Assembly: GCA_900543515.1 (NCBI GenBank)
Contig: UQRW01000071.1
Location: 1-7,542, forward strand
DNA length: 7,542 bases
Direction of reading: 5' to 3'
Source of the DNA: an uncultured Collinsella sp.
Lineage (GTDB): Bacteria > Actinomycetota > Coriobacteriia > Coriobacteriales > Coriobacteriaceae
Part shown: piece after piece, positions 1 through 6,737 of the stretch
Position numbering within the stretch: position 1 is the stretch's first letter
Layout: the number at the start of each line of letters is the position of its first letter
Program-made: the position numbers and the translations under genes
Notes under the pieces: model-generated
Told to the model about the DNA's origin: nothing
What the model saw: the letters and a program-made list of their open reading frames with translations, nothing else
The model's database searches: none

Positions 1-10
1 AGTTCCGCAC

Positions 11-38
11 GCAAAGAAGGCCACTTAATGTGGCCTTC
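11..38 (-). terminator. Rho-independent-type terminator after gatB
   Basis: A perfect 9-bp stem (GAAGGCCAC at 16-24, GTGGCCTTC at 30-38) closes a 5-nt TTAAT loop. Read on the minus strand, the stem is followed by CTTTGC, a short T-rich run. It lies 67 bp beyond the gatB stop codon and probably ends the gatCAB transcript. The T-run is short, so termination may be incomplete. On the plus strand the stem is followed by GTCTTGCG, a weaker tail. Confidence 0.7.
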
Positions 39-104
39 GTCTTGCGCAGGACTGTTCGAAATTTTGAGGAAGCACCCGCCCTGCCGGGGCTCCCGGGTTC
101 CCGC

Positions 105-1781
105 TTACGAGAGCGACGTTCTCAGCAACTCGTTGAAGAGCTTCGGGTTGCCCTTGCCGCGGCTCGCCTTCATGCACTGGCCCACCAAAAAGCCGATGAC
201 CTTCTGGTTGCCGTCGCGGTACTGCTGCGCTTGCTCGGCACAGTTCGCCAGCACTTCGTCCACAATCGGCTGCAGTGCGCCGGCATCGCTCACCTGACGC
301 ATGCCGCGTTCGTCGACGATCTTGTTGGGGTCGTCGCCGGTCTGAGCCATGGCCTCAAAGACCTCGTGCGCCTGGTTGGAGCTAATGGCGTCGGTCGCCA
401 GCAACTTGGCAAGCGCGGCCACCTGGGCCGGCGCAATACCGGACTCGGCGAGCGACACACCCGCGCCCTTAAGGTAGGCGATCATCTCGTTGACCAGCAG
501 GTTCGCGACCGTCTGGGCCTCCTTGCCGGCCATACCGGCAGCAGCGGCCTCAAAGAACTCGGCAAACTCGGGGTCGCCGGCGATCTGCTCGGCGTCGGCT
601 GCCTTAATGCCAAAGTCGGCCTCAAAGCGGGCGCGCTTGGCATCGGGCAGCTCGGGGATCTCGCCACGACAGCGATCGATAAACTCGTCGTCCAGATCGA
701 ACGGCGCCAGGTCGGGATCGGGGAACAGGCGATAGTCGTCGGCCGTCTCCTTCACACGCATGACCACGGTGCGCTTGCGGCTGGGCTCCCAGTGGCGGGT
801 CTCCTGATAGATGATGCCGCCCTCTTCGAGCACTTCGGCCTGGCGGCAAATCTCGTAGGCAAGGCCGTCGTGCAGGCTCTTAAACGAGTTGAGGTTCTTG
901 AGCTCGGTCTTGGTGCCCAGCTTGGTCTCGCCACGGCGACGCAGCGACACGTTGCCGTCGCAGCGCATAGAACCCTTCTCCATGGAGCAGTCCGAAATGC
1001 CCAGCGTCACAAAGATGCGGCGGAGCTTCTCCATAAACAGGCGAGCCTCCTCGGGCGTGCGCAGATCGGGCTCAGTCACGAGCTCAATCAGCGGCGTACC
1101 GCAGCGGTTGTAGTCGACGAGCGACTCGGCCGCGGCGGTAATGCGGCCCTCGGCACCGCCCACGTGCACCATCTTGGCGGCGTCCTCCTCCATGTGGATG
1201 CGCAGGATGCGGATGGGCACCGTGTAGGAACCGTCCTCGCGACGCTCGGGCATCTGCAGGTTGGACGCGTCATAGCTAGCCAGGTGACCGGCGCGCTGGT
1301 TACCCTCGCGCATGGTCGACGTCATGGACGTGGACAGGCCCTCGGCGTTGGCAGAGGCGCTCGCCAGGCTCTGGACCTCGGCCTCGCCAAACGCGCAATC
1401 GGGGCGCTCGGCGGCACCGCGACCGGTCACGTCCAGGTCCAGATGGCCGTACATGGCAAAAGCGACCGGACCCTGCGTGGTCTGGAAGTTCTTGGCCATG
1501 TCGGGATAGAAGTAGTGCTTGCGGTAGAACATCGAGTGGCGCTGAATCTCGCAGTTGGTGGCAAGACCTGCCTTGACGATGCTCTCGATGGCGCGCTTGT
1601 TGGGCACCGGCAGGGCGCCGGGCAGGCCCAGGCACACCGGGCATACGTTGGCGTTGGGCTCGTCATCATGGCTGAGCTTGCAGTTGCAGAACATCTTGGT
1701 GTCGAGTGCGGTGAGCTCGGTATGGATCTCCAGACCGATCACGGCCTCCCAATCCTGCAGGACCTCGGAAAGCTCCTTCAT
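105..1781 (-). CDS. gatB: Aspartyl/glutamyl-tRNA(Asn/Gln) amidotransferase subunit B
   Basis: GatB is the tRNA-binding and kinase subunit of GatCAB. It activates the side chain of Glu-tRNA(Gln) or Asp-tRNA(Asn) with ATP so that ammonia from GatA can amidate it. The 558-residue product opens with the family signature IGLEIHTEL (15-23) and has the zinc-type cysteines C32, C34, C47 and C50. Conserved blocks RIHMEEDAAK (194-203), YNRCGTPLIE (224-233) and LKNLNSFKSLHDGLAYE (294-310) follow, and a GatB/YqeY helical tail runs from about 415 to the end. Family members are usually 475-510 residues; here about 65 extra residues lie between YGHLDLDV and the HMEED block (about 118-185). The start codon overlaps the gatA stop by one base (TAATG), with GGAAGGGAGG upstream inside gatA, so translation is probably coupled. 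Family assignment is certain; the insert's role is unknown. Confidence 0.97.
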   Translation of the reverse strand: MKELSEVLQDWEAVIGLEIHTELTALDTKMFCNCKLSHDDEPNANVCPVCLGLPGALPVPNKRAIESIVKAGLATNCEIQRHSMFYRKHYFYPDMAKNFQTTQGPVAFAMYGHLDLDVTGRGAAERPDCAFGEAEVQSLASASANAEGLSTSMTSTMREGNQRAGHLASYDASNLQMPERREDGSYTVPIRILRIHMEEDAAKMVHVGGAEGRITAAAESLVDYNRCGTPLIELVTEPDLRTPEEARLFMEKLRRIFVTLGISDCSMEKGSMRCDGNVSLRRRGETKLGTKTELKNLNSFKSLHDGLAYEICRQAEVLEEGGIIYQETRHWEPSRKRTVVMRVKETADDYRLFPDPDLAPFDLDDEFIDRCRGEIPELPDAKRARFEADFGIKAADAEQIAGDPEFAEFFEAAAAGMAGKEAQTVANLLVNEMIAYLKGAGVSLAESGIAPAQVAALAKLLATDAISSNQAHEVFEAMAQTGDDPNKIVDERGMRQVSDAGALQPIVDEVLANCAEQAQQYRDGNQKVIGFLVGQCMKASRGKGNPKLFNELLRTSLS

Positions 1782-3295
1782 TACAGCTCGCCTCCCTTCC
1801 CGGCAAAATCGGGCGCGACAGAAAGCGCGGGCGCACCCGTGGCGGCATCGGCGAAGCCGCGCTCCAGAGCGCGGGCAAACGTGAGCAGCTGACGGTCCTT
1901 AAAGGCAGGCCCCACCAGCTGGGCAGAAACGGGCAGCTTGCTGTCCTCGCCCAAGCCCAGCGGCACCGAGATGCCACCGTTGCCGCAGATGTTGAGCGAA
2001 ATGGTGTACAGGTCGGAGAGGTACATCTGCGTGGGGTCGCTGATCTCGCCAAACTTAAAGGCCGTGCGCGGCGAGGCGGGCATGAGGATGGTGTCCACCT
2101 TGGCATACGCAGCGTCGTAGTCCTGCGTGATGAGCGTGCGGGCCTTTTGCGCGGCGTAGTAGTACTTGTCGTACACGCCCGAGGAGAGGAGGTAGGCGCC
2201 GAGCATCTGACGGCGCTTGGCCTCGGCGCCAAAGCCGTGGGCGCGCGACAGCGAGCTCTGGTCGGACAGGTTGGCGCAGCCCTCCTCCTGATAGCCGTAG
2301 CGAATGCCGTCGAAGCGGGCCAGGTTGGAGAACGCCTCGGCCGGGCCGATGACGTAGTAGGCGGCGATGGCGGCGTCCAGGTGCGGCAGGTCGACCTCGA
2401 CCAGCTCAGCGCCCTGGTTCTGCAGCTCCTGGGCGGCGCGCTGAACAGCGGCCTTGACCTCGGGCGTCAGGCCCTCGGCCTCCATAAACGCAGGGATAAT
2501 GCCCACGCGCTTACCCTCGATGCTGTCGTTGAGATGCTCGGTAAAGTCGACGGCGCAATCCTGGCTGGTGCAGTCGTACGGATCGTGGCCCGCGCCGGTA
2601 AGCGCATTCATGGCCAGCGCGACATCCTCGACCGTGCGGCCAAAGGGTCCCACCTGGTCGAGCGACGAGCCAAAGGCAACCACGCCGTAACGGCTCACGG
2701 CGCCATACGTGGGCTTAAAGCCCACCACGCCGCACAGCGATGCCGGTTGGCGAATGGAGCCGCCGGTGTCCGAGCCCAGCGAAAGCGCGACCTCGCCCGC
2801 GGCAACGGCGGCAGCGGAGCCGCCCGAGGAGCCGCCGGGCACGCGCTCGGTATCCCAGGGGTTGTTGGTGCGGTGGAAGGCCGAGCTTTCGGTAGAGCTG
2901 CCAAAGGCGAACTCGTCCATATTGGCCTTGCCCATGGGCAGGCAGCCGGCGTCGAGCATGCGCTGGACGCAGGTGGCGGTGTAGACGCTCCGGTAGTTCT
3001 CGAGCATGCGGGAAGCGCAGGTGGTGCGCGTGCCCACGAGGTTCATGTTGTCCTTAATGGCCAGCGGCACGCCCGCGAGCGGGGGCAGCGGCTTGCCTGC
3101 GGCACGGTCGGCATCCACGCGCGCAGCGGCCTCGAGCGCGAGCTCGGGCGCCACCTGCAGGAATGCCTGGACCCCGCCCTCGCGCGCCTCGATGGCGGCA
3201 AGGGAGGCCTGGGCCACCTCGGTAGCAGTAAAGTCGCCGGCGGCAACGCCCGCGGCGATCTGGGCGGCGGTAAGGGAATCGAAGCTCTGCGCCAT
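1781..3295 (-). CDS. gatA: Aspartyl/glutamyl-tRNA(Asn/Gln) amidotransferase subunit A
   Basis: GatA is the glutaminase subunit of GatCAB. It hydrolyses glutamine and feeds ammonia through a channel to GatB in the cytoplasm. The 504-residue product has the complete amidase-signature core: LAIKDN with catalytic Lys81, GGSSGGSAAAVAAG (154-167) with the cis-Ser at 156, and SDTGGSIRQPAS with the nucleophile Ser180. The 81/156/180 spacing matches the family triad (79/154/178 in the S. aureus enzyme, from memory). FKPTYGAVSRYG follows directly, as expected for GatA rather than a generic amidase. Length is normal for the family. The start overlaps the gatC stop as TAATG and is preceded by an AGGGGGAG ribosome-binding site within gatC. 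The stop overlaps the gatB start in the same way. GC is very high, as in the rest of the operon. Confidence 0.98.
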   Translation of the reverse strand: MAQSFDSLTAAQIAAGVAAGDFTATEVAQASLAAIEAREGGVQAFLQVAPELALEAAARVDADRAAGKPLPPLAGVPLAIKDNMNLVGTRTTCASRMLENYRSVYTATCVQRMLDAGCLPMGKANMDEFAFGSSTESSAFHRTNNPWDTERVPGGSSGGSAAAVAAGEVALSLGSDTGGSIRQPASLCGVVGFKPTYGAVSRYGVVAFGSSLDQVGPFGRTVEDVALAMNALTGAGHDPYDCTSQDCAVDFTEHLNDSIEGKRVGIIPAFMEAEGLTPEVKAAVQRAAQELQNQGAELVEVDLPHLDAAIAAYYVIGPAEAFSNLARFDGIRYGYQEEGCANLSDQSSLSRAHGFGAEAKRRQMLGAYLLSSGVYDKYYYAAQKARTLITQDYDAAYAKVDTILMPASPRTAFKFGEISDPTQMYLSDLYTISLNICGNGGISVPLGLGEDSKLPVSAQLVGPAFKDRQLLTFARALERGFADAATGAPALSVAPDFAGKGGEL

Positions 3296-3606
3296 TACTC
3301 GCTCTCCCCCTCTCCCAAAATGGACGGCACGCGGAAGTAGCGGTCGCGCGCGCTGCCGGCGTTTTCGAGCGCAACGTCGAGCGGCAGGTCGCGCTCGGGC
3401 TCGCGCAGGTCATCGCCCATCACGTTGGACAGGCTTCCGATGGGATGGAACGTGGGTTCCACGTCGGGCAAGTCATATTGCAAGACGGGCTCGAGCATCT
3501 GGACGGCGTCGTTCATGTAGGACGTCATCTGGGTGAGCTCGTCATCGGTCAGTGCGATCTTTGCATACTCGGCGATGCCGCGCACGTCTTTCTCGCTGAG
3601 TGCCAT
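3295..3606 (-). CDS. gatC: Aspartyl/glutamyl-tRNA(Asn/Gln) amidotransferase subunit C
   Basis: GatC is the small subunit that wraps around GatA and GatB and stabilises the complex. The 103-residue product begins MALSEKDVRGIAEYAKIAL and continues with DDELTQM, the usual GatC N-terminal helices. It ends with LREPERDLPLDVALENAG and RDRYFRVPSIL, close to the family C-terminal pattern of a leaving-helix segment followed by FRVP. An in-frame ATG six codons upstream (3624) exists, but GGAAGGGAG sits between the two, correctly spaced for the ATG at 3606, so I chose the downstream start. It is the first gene of gatC-gatA-gatB, with a -10-like TATACT about 37 bp upstream. The stop overlaps the gatA start (TAATG). 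Confidence 0.95.
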   Translation of the reverse strand: MALSEKDVRGIAEYAKIALTDDELTQMTSYMNDAVQMLEPVLQYDLPDVEPTFHPIGSLSNVMGDDLREPERDLPLDVALENAGSARDRYFRVPSILGEGESE

Positions 3607-3642
3607 AGGCGCTCCCTTCCGCATAACAGATAAACCGCTCTA

Positions 3643-3648
3643 GTATAC
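3643..3648 (-). promoter_or_regulatory. Probable -10 box of the gatCAB promoter
   Basis: The minus strand reads TATACT here, close to the TATAAT consensus. Transcription would start near 3636, leaving about 30 nt of leader before the gatC start at 3606. No good -35 hexamer is found 16-18 bp upstream, so the call rests on the -10 match and its position only. Confidence 0.45.
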
Positions 3649-3740
3649 AAGGCAACTCCGCTTGGAGCAGGTGCTTTACCTAAATGCAGCGAAAACGTAA
3701 CGAGGGCGACGGTTGGCAGGCGACGGGCTGGCGGTTCTGC

Positions 3741-3830
3741 AACGAAACCGCACCGTCCATAGCGAAAACCGTCTCGTCCGCAGCGAAAACCGTCTCGCCC
3801 ACAACGAAAACCGTCTCGCCCACAGCGAAA
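3741..3830. repeat. 21-bp tandem repeat, three full units plus degenerate ends
   Basis: Three consecutive 21-bp units start at 3761, 3782 and 3803. Each begins (A)RCGAAAACCGTCTCG and differs only at the junction bases. A degenerate unit precedes them (3741-3760, AACGAAACCGCACCGTCCAT) and a partial one follows (AGCGAAAA, 3824-3831). Because 21 is a multiple of three, every reading frame across it shows heptapeptide repeats (AKTVSPT-like on plus, CGRDGFR-like on minus). These frames have no ribosome-binding site and I do not regard them as genes. The array lies upstream of gatC and abuts the palindrome at 3833. Function is unknown; an iterated protein-binding site or a plain slippage product are both possible. 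Confidence 0.8.
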
Positions 3831-3832
3831 AG

Positions 3833-3889
3833 CATCACAACATTCGGCGCTTTTCGCCAAAATCGCGATTTTCATCGAATGTTGTGATG
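3833..3889. repeat. 57-bp palindromic element able to fold as a three-way junction
   Basis: Perfect 14-bp arms CATCACAACATTCG (3833-3846) and CGAATGTTGTGATG (3876-3889) enclose 29 nt. Inside are two more dyads: GCG/CGC around a CTTTT-containing loop (3847-3857) and the perfect palindrome AAAATCGCGATTTT (3859-3872). The whole could form an outer stem with two inner hairpins in DNA or RNA. On the minus strand it is followed by CTTTTCGC, so it might also terminate transcription from the sortase gene, 63 bp upstream. An intergenic mobile palindrome is the alternative. Confidence 0.75.
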
Positions 3890-3903
3890 GTTTGGAAGCC
3901 CCG

Positions 3904-3938
3904 ACCACCACAAAGGTGCCTGTCCCCATTGTGGTGGT
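3904..3938. repeat. REP-like palindrome with GGGGACAGGCACCT core
   Basis: Arms ACCACCACAA (3904-3913) and TTGTGGTGGT (3929-3938) pair perfectly around a 15-nt loop. On the minus strand the loop region reads TGGGGACAGGCACCT. I recall this core from extragenic palindromes linked to REP-associated (Y1) transposases in many genomes, but no search was done. It lies 13 bp after the sortase stop. No T-run follows on either strand, so it is not a standard terminator. Confidence 0.6.
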
Positions 3939-3951
3939 TCTGGAGAATGTC

Positions 3952-4890
3952 CTATGCCGAGGCCTTGACCTTGCGGCGCTTGCGGATCGCGTGGATCACG
4001 ATGTCCAGCAGCAACAGCACAATGGCCACGACCACGATGAGCACGGCAAACTCGCGCTTGCCCCAGTGGCGGCCGGCCAGCGACTTTTGCTTGTCGACGT
4101 CCTTCTTGTTGTACTTGGTGCGCACGCAATGCACCAGCAGACGATGGTCGTTCACGCCGTAGGGCGTGCAGGTGACGAGCGTCACTTTGTCGGCGCCGGG
4201 CTCGATGGTCAGCGACTCCATCTCCTCGGGCAGCACCACCTCGGAGTCCACCATCTTGTAGGCGAGCGTCTTATTCATGGTGTGCAGCAGCACCAGGTCG
4301 CCGGGCTCCAGCGAGTGGATGTCGTCGAACATGCTCAAGTTGCGCATGCCCGAGTGCGCGGTGAGCACGCAATGCGTCGAGGTGCCGCCCACCGGCAGGC
4401 TCGTGCCCTCCAGGTGGCCGACGCCCGCCATGAGGACTTCCTCGCTCGTGCCGTGGTAGATGGGCATGCTCACGTCGATGGAGGGGATCTCGACCCAGCT
4501 CATCATGGGGTCGCGGTCAAAGATAAGCTGCTGATCGTAGGGCTCGATCTGGTCGACGGGGAGCTCGGTGGCCTCGCCGGCAAGTTGCTCGTTAAAGGAG
4601 CGTGCCTGCAGCAGAATACGCTCGCGCTCCTCTTCCGAAAGCGCGTCCACCGTGCTGGACACGGTGCTGATCTGGTTGAACACGCCCGAGGCCTCGAGCC
4701 GGTCCAAGATCCACGGCCAGGTCATAAGGCCCACGCCAATAAGGATGATGACGATGGTGATGAGCCGGTCGGCCCAGCGCGGCAGCCGTTTGCGGCGGCG
4801 CTTGGACTTTGGTTGAGGTTTGGGCTGGGGGCTTGAGCCGCCGTTGGCCGCGGCGTTATTGCTCTTCATATGTTTGGCGCCCTGCACCAT
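3952..4890 (-). CDS. Class C-type sortase (pilus-type), membrane-anchored
   Basis: Sortases cut LPXTG-like signals in exported proteins and join them to pilin lysines or to the cell wall. The 312-residue product has a Lys/Arg-rich cytoplasmic N-terminus (25-45), a first membrane helix (about 43-60), an extracellular catalytic domain, and a second membrane helix (about 282-300) before a basic tail. The catalytic residues are His179 in TAHSG, Cys241 in TLVTCTPYG and Arg250 in NDHRLLVHC. The block MSWVEIPSIDVSMPIYHGTSEEVL is typical of class C. The C-terminal anchor supports class C over A or B. The usual DP(F/W) lid motif ahead of that block is not evident; the segment is short and contains EPY and DP instead. 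The first ATG is chosen because AAAGGAG lies 9 nt upstream. No pilin or LPXTG gene is in the window. Confidence 0.92.
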   Translation of the reverse strand: MVQGAKHMKSNNAAANGGSSPQPKPQPKSKRRRKRLPRWADRLITIVIILIGVGLMTWPWILDRLEASGVFNQISTVSSTVDALSEEERERILLQARSFNEQLAGEATELPVDQIEPYDQQLIFDRDPMMSWVEIPSIDVSMPIYHGTSEEVLMAGVGHLEGTSLPVGGTSTHCVLTAHSGMRNLSMFDDIHSLEPGDLVLLHTMNKTLAYKMVDSEVVLPEEMESLTIEPGADKVTLVTCTPYGVNDHRLLVHCVRTKYNKKDVDKQKSLAGRHWGKREFAVLIVVVAIVLLLLDIVIHAIRKRRKVKASA

Positions 4891-4955
4891 CGCCGGTCAC
4901 TCCTTTACAGCTCAGGTTGTCTAAACAAATAATAGCCGATTAGCGAGCCTCCGCG

Positions 4956-4986
4956 CCGGACAACGCAGCTAGACTGCACCGTCCGG
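4956..4986. repeat. Interrupted inverted repeat between the nucleotidyltransferase and sortase genes
   Basis: CCGGAC (4956-4961) pairs with GTCCGG (4981-4986), and inside it GCAG (4965-4968) pairs with CTGC (4974-4977). Symmetrical 3-nt internal-loop sides separate the stems, and a 5-nt loop caps the inner one. It starts 16 bp after the nucleotidyltransferase stop. The minus strand has no T-run after it, so it is not a canonical terminator. It may end or stabilise that message, or bind a protein. The rest of 4891-5001 holds the sortase ribosome-binding site and an AT-rich patch (4921-4940) that may contain its promoter; no clear -35/-10 pair is seen. Confidence 0.5.
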
Positions 4987-5001
4987 GCCACGTAACCCCA
5001 C

Positions 5002-5775
5002 TCAACCAATCAAGCCATATGTTGCTTTCATCGTCTCGAGCAACTGCACCATCGTTACGCCCGCAACCCCGATCTGTTTCAGATTGACGTCGCCTACCTC
5101 ACAATCTTTGACAAACGCAAGCATATCGTCCTTCAGTTCTCCGCCCAGGTCGACACCTTCCGACTCGCCGAGCAGCTGAGCAAGCCTCAGCGCATCGCGT
5201 TTATGCTTTTTTACCTTCTTCGAATCAACGTTTCCCCCCGCTTCCCTTCTGGCTTTTAGGTCGAGATACGCCTTCGCTTTGAACGGGACAATGTATTCCG
5301 TACCCAGGACCGAAACGCCGTCTACGGTCCGAATTCCCTGAAGGAACAAGCTGTAGTAAGCATCGTCCAACAAAATTGCCGAAAGACTGCTTATGTTTTC
5401 ATCAACGTGAATTGGCGCCACATCAATCCCCTCACGACCCTTTAGAAAGTCGGGGCACTTCGCGAAGAGTTCGATCATATGGGGGTAACCCGGCCTCTTA
5501 GGCTCTGTAAACCGATAAAAACATGAGCCTTTGCCTTCGCCCCAGCCGCAGCGGTAGCCGCCATCACGCACCAAAGTCCATATAGCTTCTGCCGTCTGAG
5601 GCAACCGGTCATCGGCGACAATTACCACATCAAAATCGTGAGTCATCCTAAACGGAAGTCCCGCCTCCGCGAGCAAAATGTCGCATGCCGTGCCGCCGAT
5701 AAGAGCATACGATCCTACAGCTTCTTGCATATGCTGCTGGAATTCTTGGAGACCTTCTACAGAGCTTCTTGCCAT
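5002..5775 (-). CDS. Nucleotidyltransferase-fold protein, AbiEii-like (putative toxin of a two-gene unit)
   Basis: The 257-residue product has a minimal nucleotidyltransferase signature: ALIGGTACDIL (24-34) followed by THDFDVVIV (45-53), whose Asp47 and Asp49 would bind metal. Two further blocks are typical of this family as I remember it: VPFKAKAYLDLKAR (163-176) and VDSKKVKKHKRDALRL (183-198). AbiEii-like enzymes use an NTP, and the characterised ones modify tRNA; the substrate here is unknown. The start overlaps the end of the upstream winged-helix gene by 19 bp and has AAAGGAAT upstream, so the two are co-translated. GC is visibly lower than in gatCAB (24 of 60 bases in 5341-5400 against 47 of 60 in 2761-2820). 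A role as toxin is inferred from family and neighbour; a housekeeping or metabolic transferase remains possible. Confidence 0.8.
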   Translation of the reverse strand: MARSSVEGLQEFQQHMQEAVGSYALIGGTACDILLAEAGLPFRMTHDFDVVIVADDRLPQTAEAIWTLVRDGGYRCGWGEGKGSCFYRFTEPKRPGYPHMIELFAKCPDFLKGREGIDVAPIHVDENISSLSAILLDDAYYSLFLQGIRTVDGVSVLGTEYIVPFKAKAYLDLKARREAGGNVDSKKVKKHKRDALRLAQLLGESEGVDLGGELKDDMLAFVKDCEVGDVNLKQIGVAGVTMVQLLETMKATYGLIG

Positions 5776-6725
5776 AGATATTCCTTTCCAAACATGCGAT
5801 CGACTTCGAGCTGAATTCGCTCATCGTCGATTGCCGCCAAAGATAGCGCAAGCGAAATGTCGTCGACACGGGAGAAGCCGGCAAACACGGGCGCATAGCG
5901 CCACACTTGGATCATCGCCGTTTCGTTATCCGGCAACTCCCCGTCTGCGACTTCGAGATCGCTCAGTTGACGCCATGCACTTCTTAAGACGGCCTTTTGT
6001 TCCATGCCCGGCGCAGCGAGCATCGAACGCGCAGCGAGCGCCGTCTCCCCGGCGTCAACAAGATAGTCGATCTGCGGCGTCTTCCTTGCAAAAAAGACCT
6101 TCGAGACAGGCGAGGAGAGCTCTGCCATGTGCTCACTGAGCAGAAGATCAACGGCAACAGGGAACACGACGACACGTCGCTCGCGACGCTCGCGCCTCGC
6201 GAGCCCCCTGTCAACAAGCTCGGTTATGGCCTCACTCGCGCGGCTTGCCGAGATCCCAAGCGCACGACAAAGGTCATCGGAATGATATGACTCCTGCCCT
6301 GCTCCCCAGATTGCGGCAGCCTGCGCGTTGGATGACATCTTGGTCGCGCGATTATGAAATCTAGTGCCGCCCCTCTCCGTGCAGGCCGCGCCCATAAATG
6401 GAAGAAAGGCCTGTCTACCAGGGCAAACAAAGGGGATTCCTTGTGCGACCAATGCCTTGCGCTGGCGCGCATCGGCATCAGGAAACGAAACGACGACAGG
6501 AGCCTCCGCACGCAAGGCTAGCTGGCTATAGACTCTCTTAGCCTCGGGAAGCCCGGTGCCAGTAGGCAAACTTGCAAGCAAAAACGAAAAACCGTTTGCG
6601 TCAACGGCGCGGACCTCAATCGACCGCAGATGCAGCGGCAAGCGTGCGGATCCAGGCCAAGTTTTAGCCTTGGCGGAGAGGCCTAGTGCTTCTTTTAAGT
6701 AGATTAGCGCTTCGTTCATTTCCAT
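5757..6725 (-). CDS. Winged-helix regulator, AbiEi/MarR-like (putative antitoxin)
   Basis: Numbered from an upstream ATG at 6764, the frame gives 335 residues. About residues 42-125 form an alpha/beta region ending in ALVAQGIPFVCPGRQAFLPF, a signature I recognise from proteins often annotated as MarR-like regulators. A winged helix-turn-helix follows (about 145-205: LCRALGISASRASEAITELV, then RERRERRVVVFPV as a basic wing). The C-terminus has MIQVWRYAPVFAG and DDISLALSLAAIDDERIQLE, also family-typical. It probably binds its own promoter and pairs with the downstream nucleotidyltransferase, whose start it overlaps by 19 bp. I prefer the ATG at 6725 (or 6719) because a TATAAT box at 6756-6761 would place the transcript start inside the longer frame. 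No start has a good ribosome-binding site, so the N-terminus is uncertain. Confidence 0.75.
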   Translation of the reverse strand: MEMNEALIYLKEALGLSAKAKTWPGSARLPLHLRSIEVRAVDANGFSFLLASLPTGTGLPEAKRVYSQLALRAEAPVVVSFPDADARQRKALVAQGIPFVCPGRQAFLPFMGAACTERGGTRFHNRATKMSSNAQAAAIWGAGQESYHSDDLCRALGISASRASEAITELVDRGLARRERRERRVVVFPVAVDLLLSEHMAELSSPVSKVFFARKTPQIDYLVDAGETALAARSMLAAPGMEQKAVLRSAWRQLSDLEVADGELPDNETAMIQVWRYAPVFAGFSRVDDISLALSLAAIDDERIQLEVDRMFGKEYLWQEAL

Positions 6726-6737
6726 CGTTTTCGTTTG

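Noticed and set aside
30..1892. 620-codon plus-strand open frame over gatB, and a 397-codon one (2147-3340) over gatA
   Set aside because: They mirror GC-rich genes, have low-complexity Gly/Ala/Leu/His/Arg composition with no recognisable motifs, and lie exactly antisense to unmistakable GatB and GatA.
3607..3624. Upstream ATG of gatC adding six residues
   Set aside because: The ribosome-binding site GGAAGGGAG lies between the two ATGs and serves the one at 3606; the family N-terminus also fits MALSEKDV.
3741..3831. CRISPR array
   Set aside because: Units are 21 bp and directly adjacent, with no unique spacers and no cas genes; this is a simple tandem repeat.
3684..3887. 67-codon plus-strand frame with AKTVSPT-like repeats
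   Set aside because: Same cause as above. It ends inside the 57-bp palindrome and has no ribosome-binding site.
3549..3929. 126-codon minus-strand frame with CGRDGFR heptad repeats
   Set aside because: It overlaps gatC, and its repeats come from the 21-bp DNA array, which gives heptads in every frame. No ribosome-binding site; the start lies in a palindrome.
3904..3938. Palindrome as the sortase terminator
   Set aside because: No T-run on the minus strand after the stem; the sequence core points to a REP-like repeat instead.
3892..4836. 314-codon plus-strand frame over the sortase gene
   Set aside because: It is an antisense shadow rich in His/Ala/Val/Gly, while the minus strand has complete sortase catalytic motifs and a ribosome-binding site.
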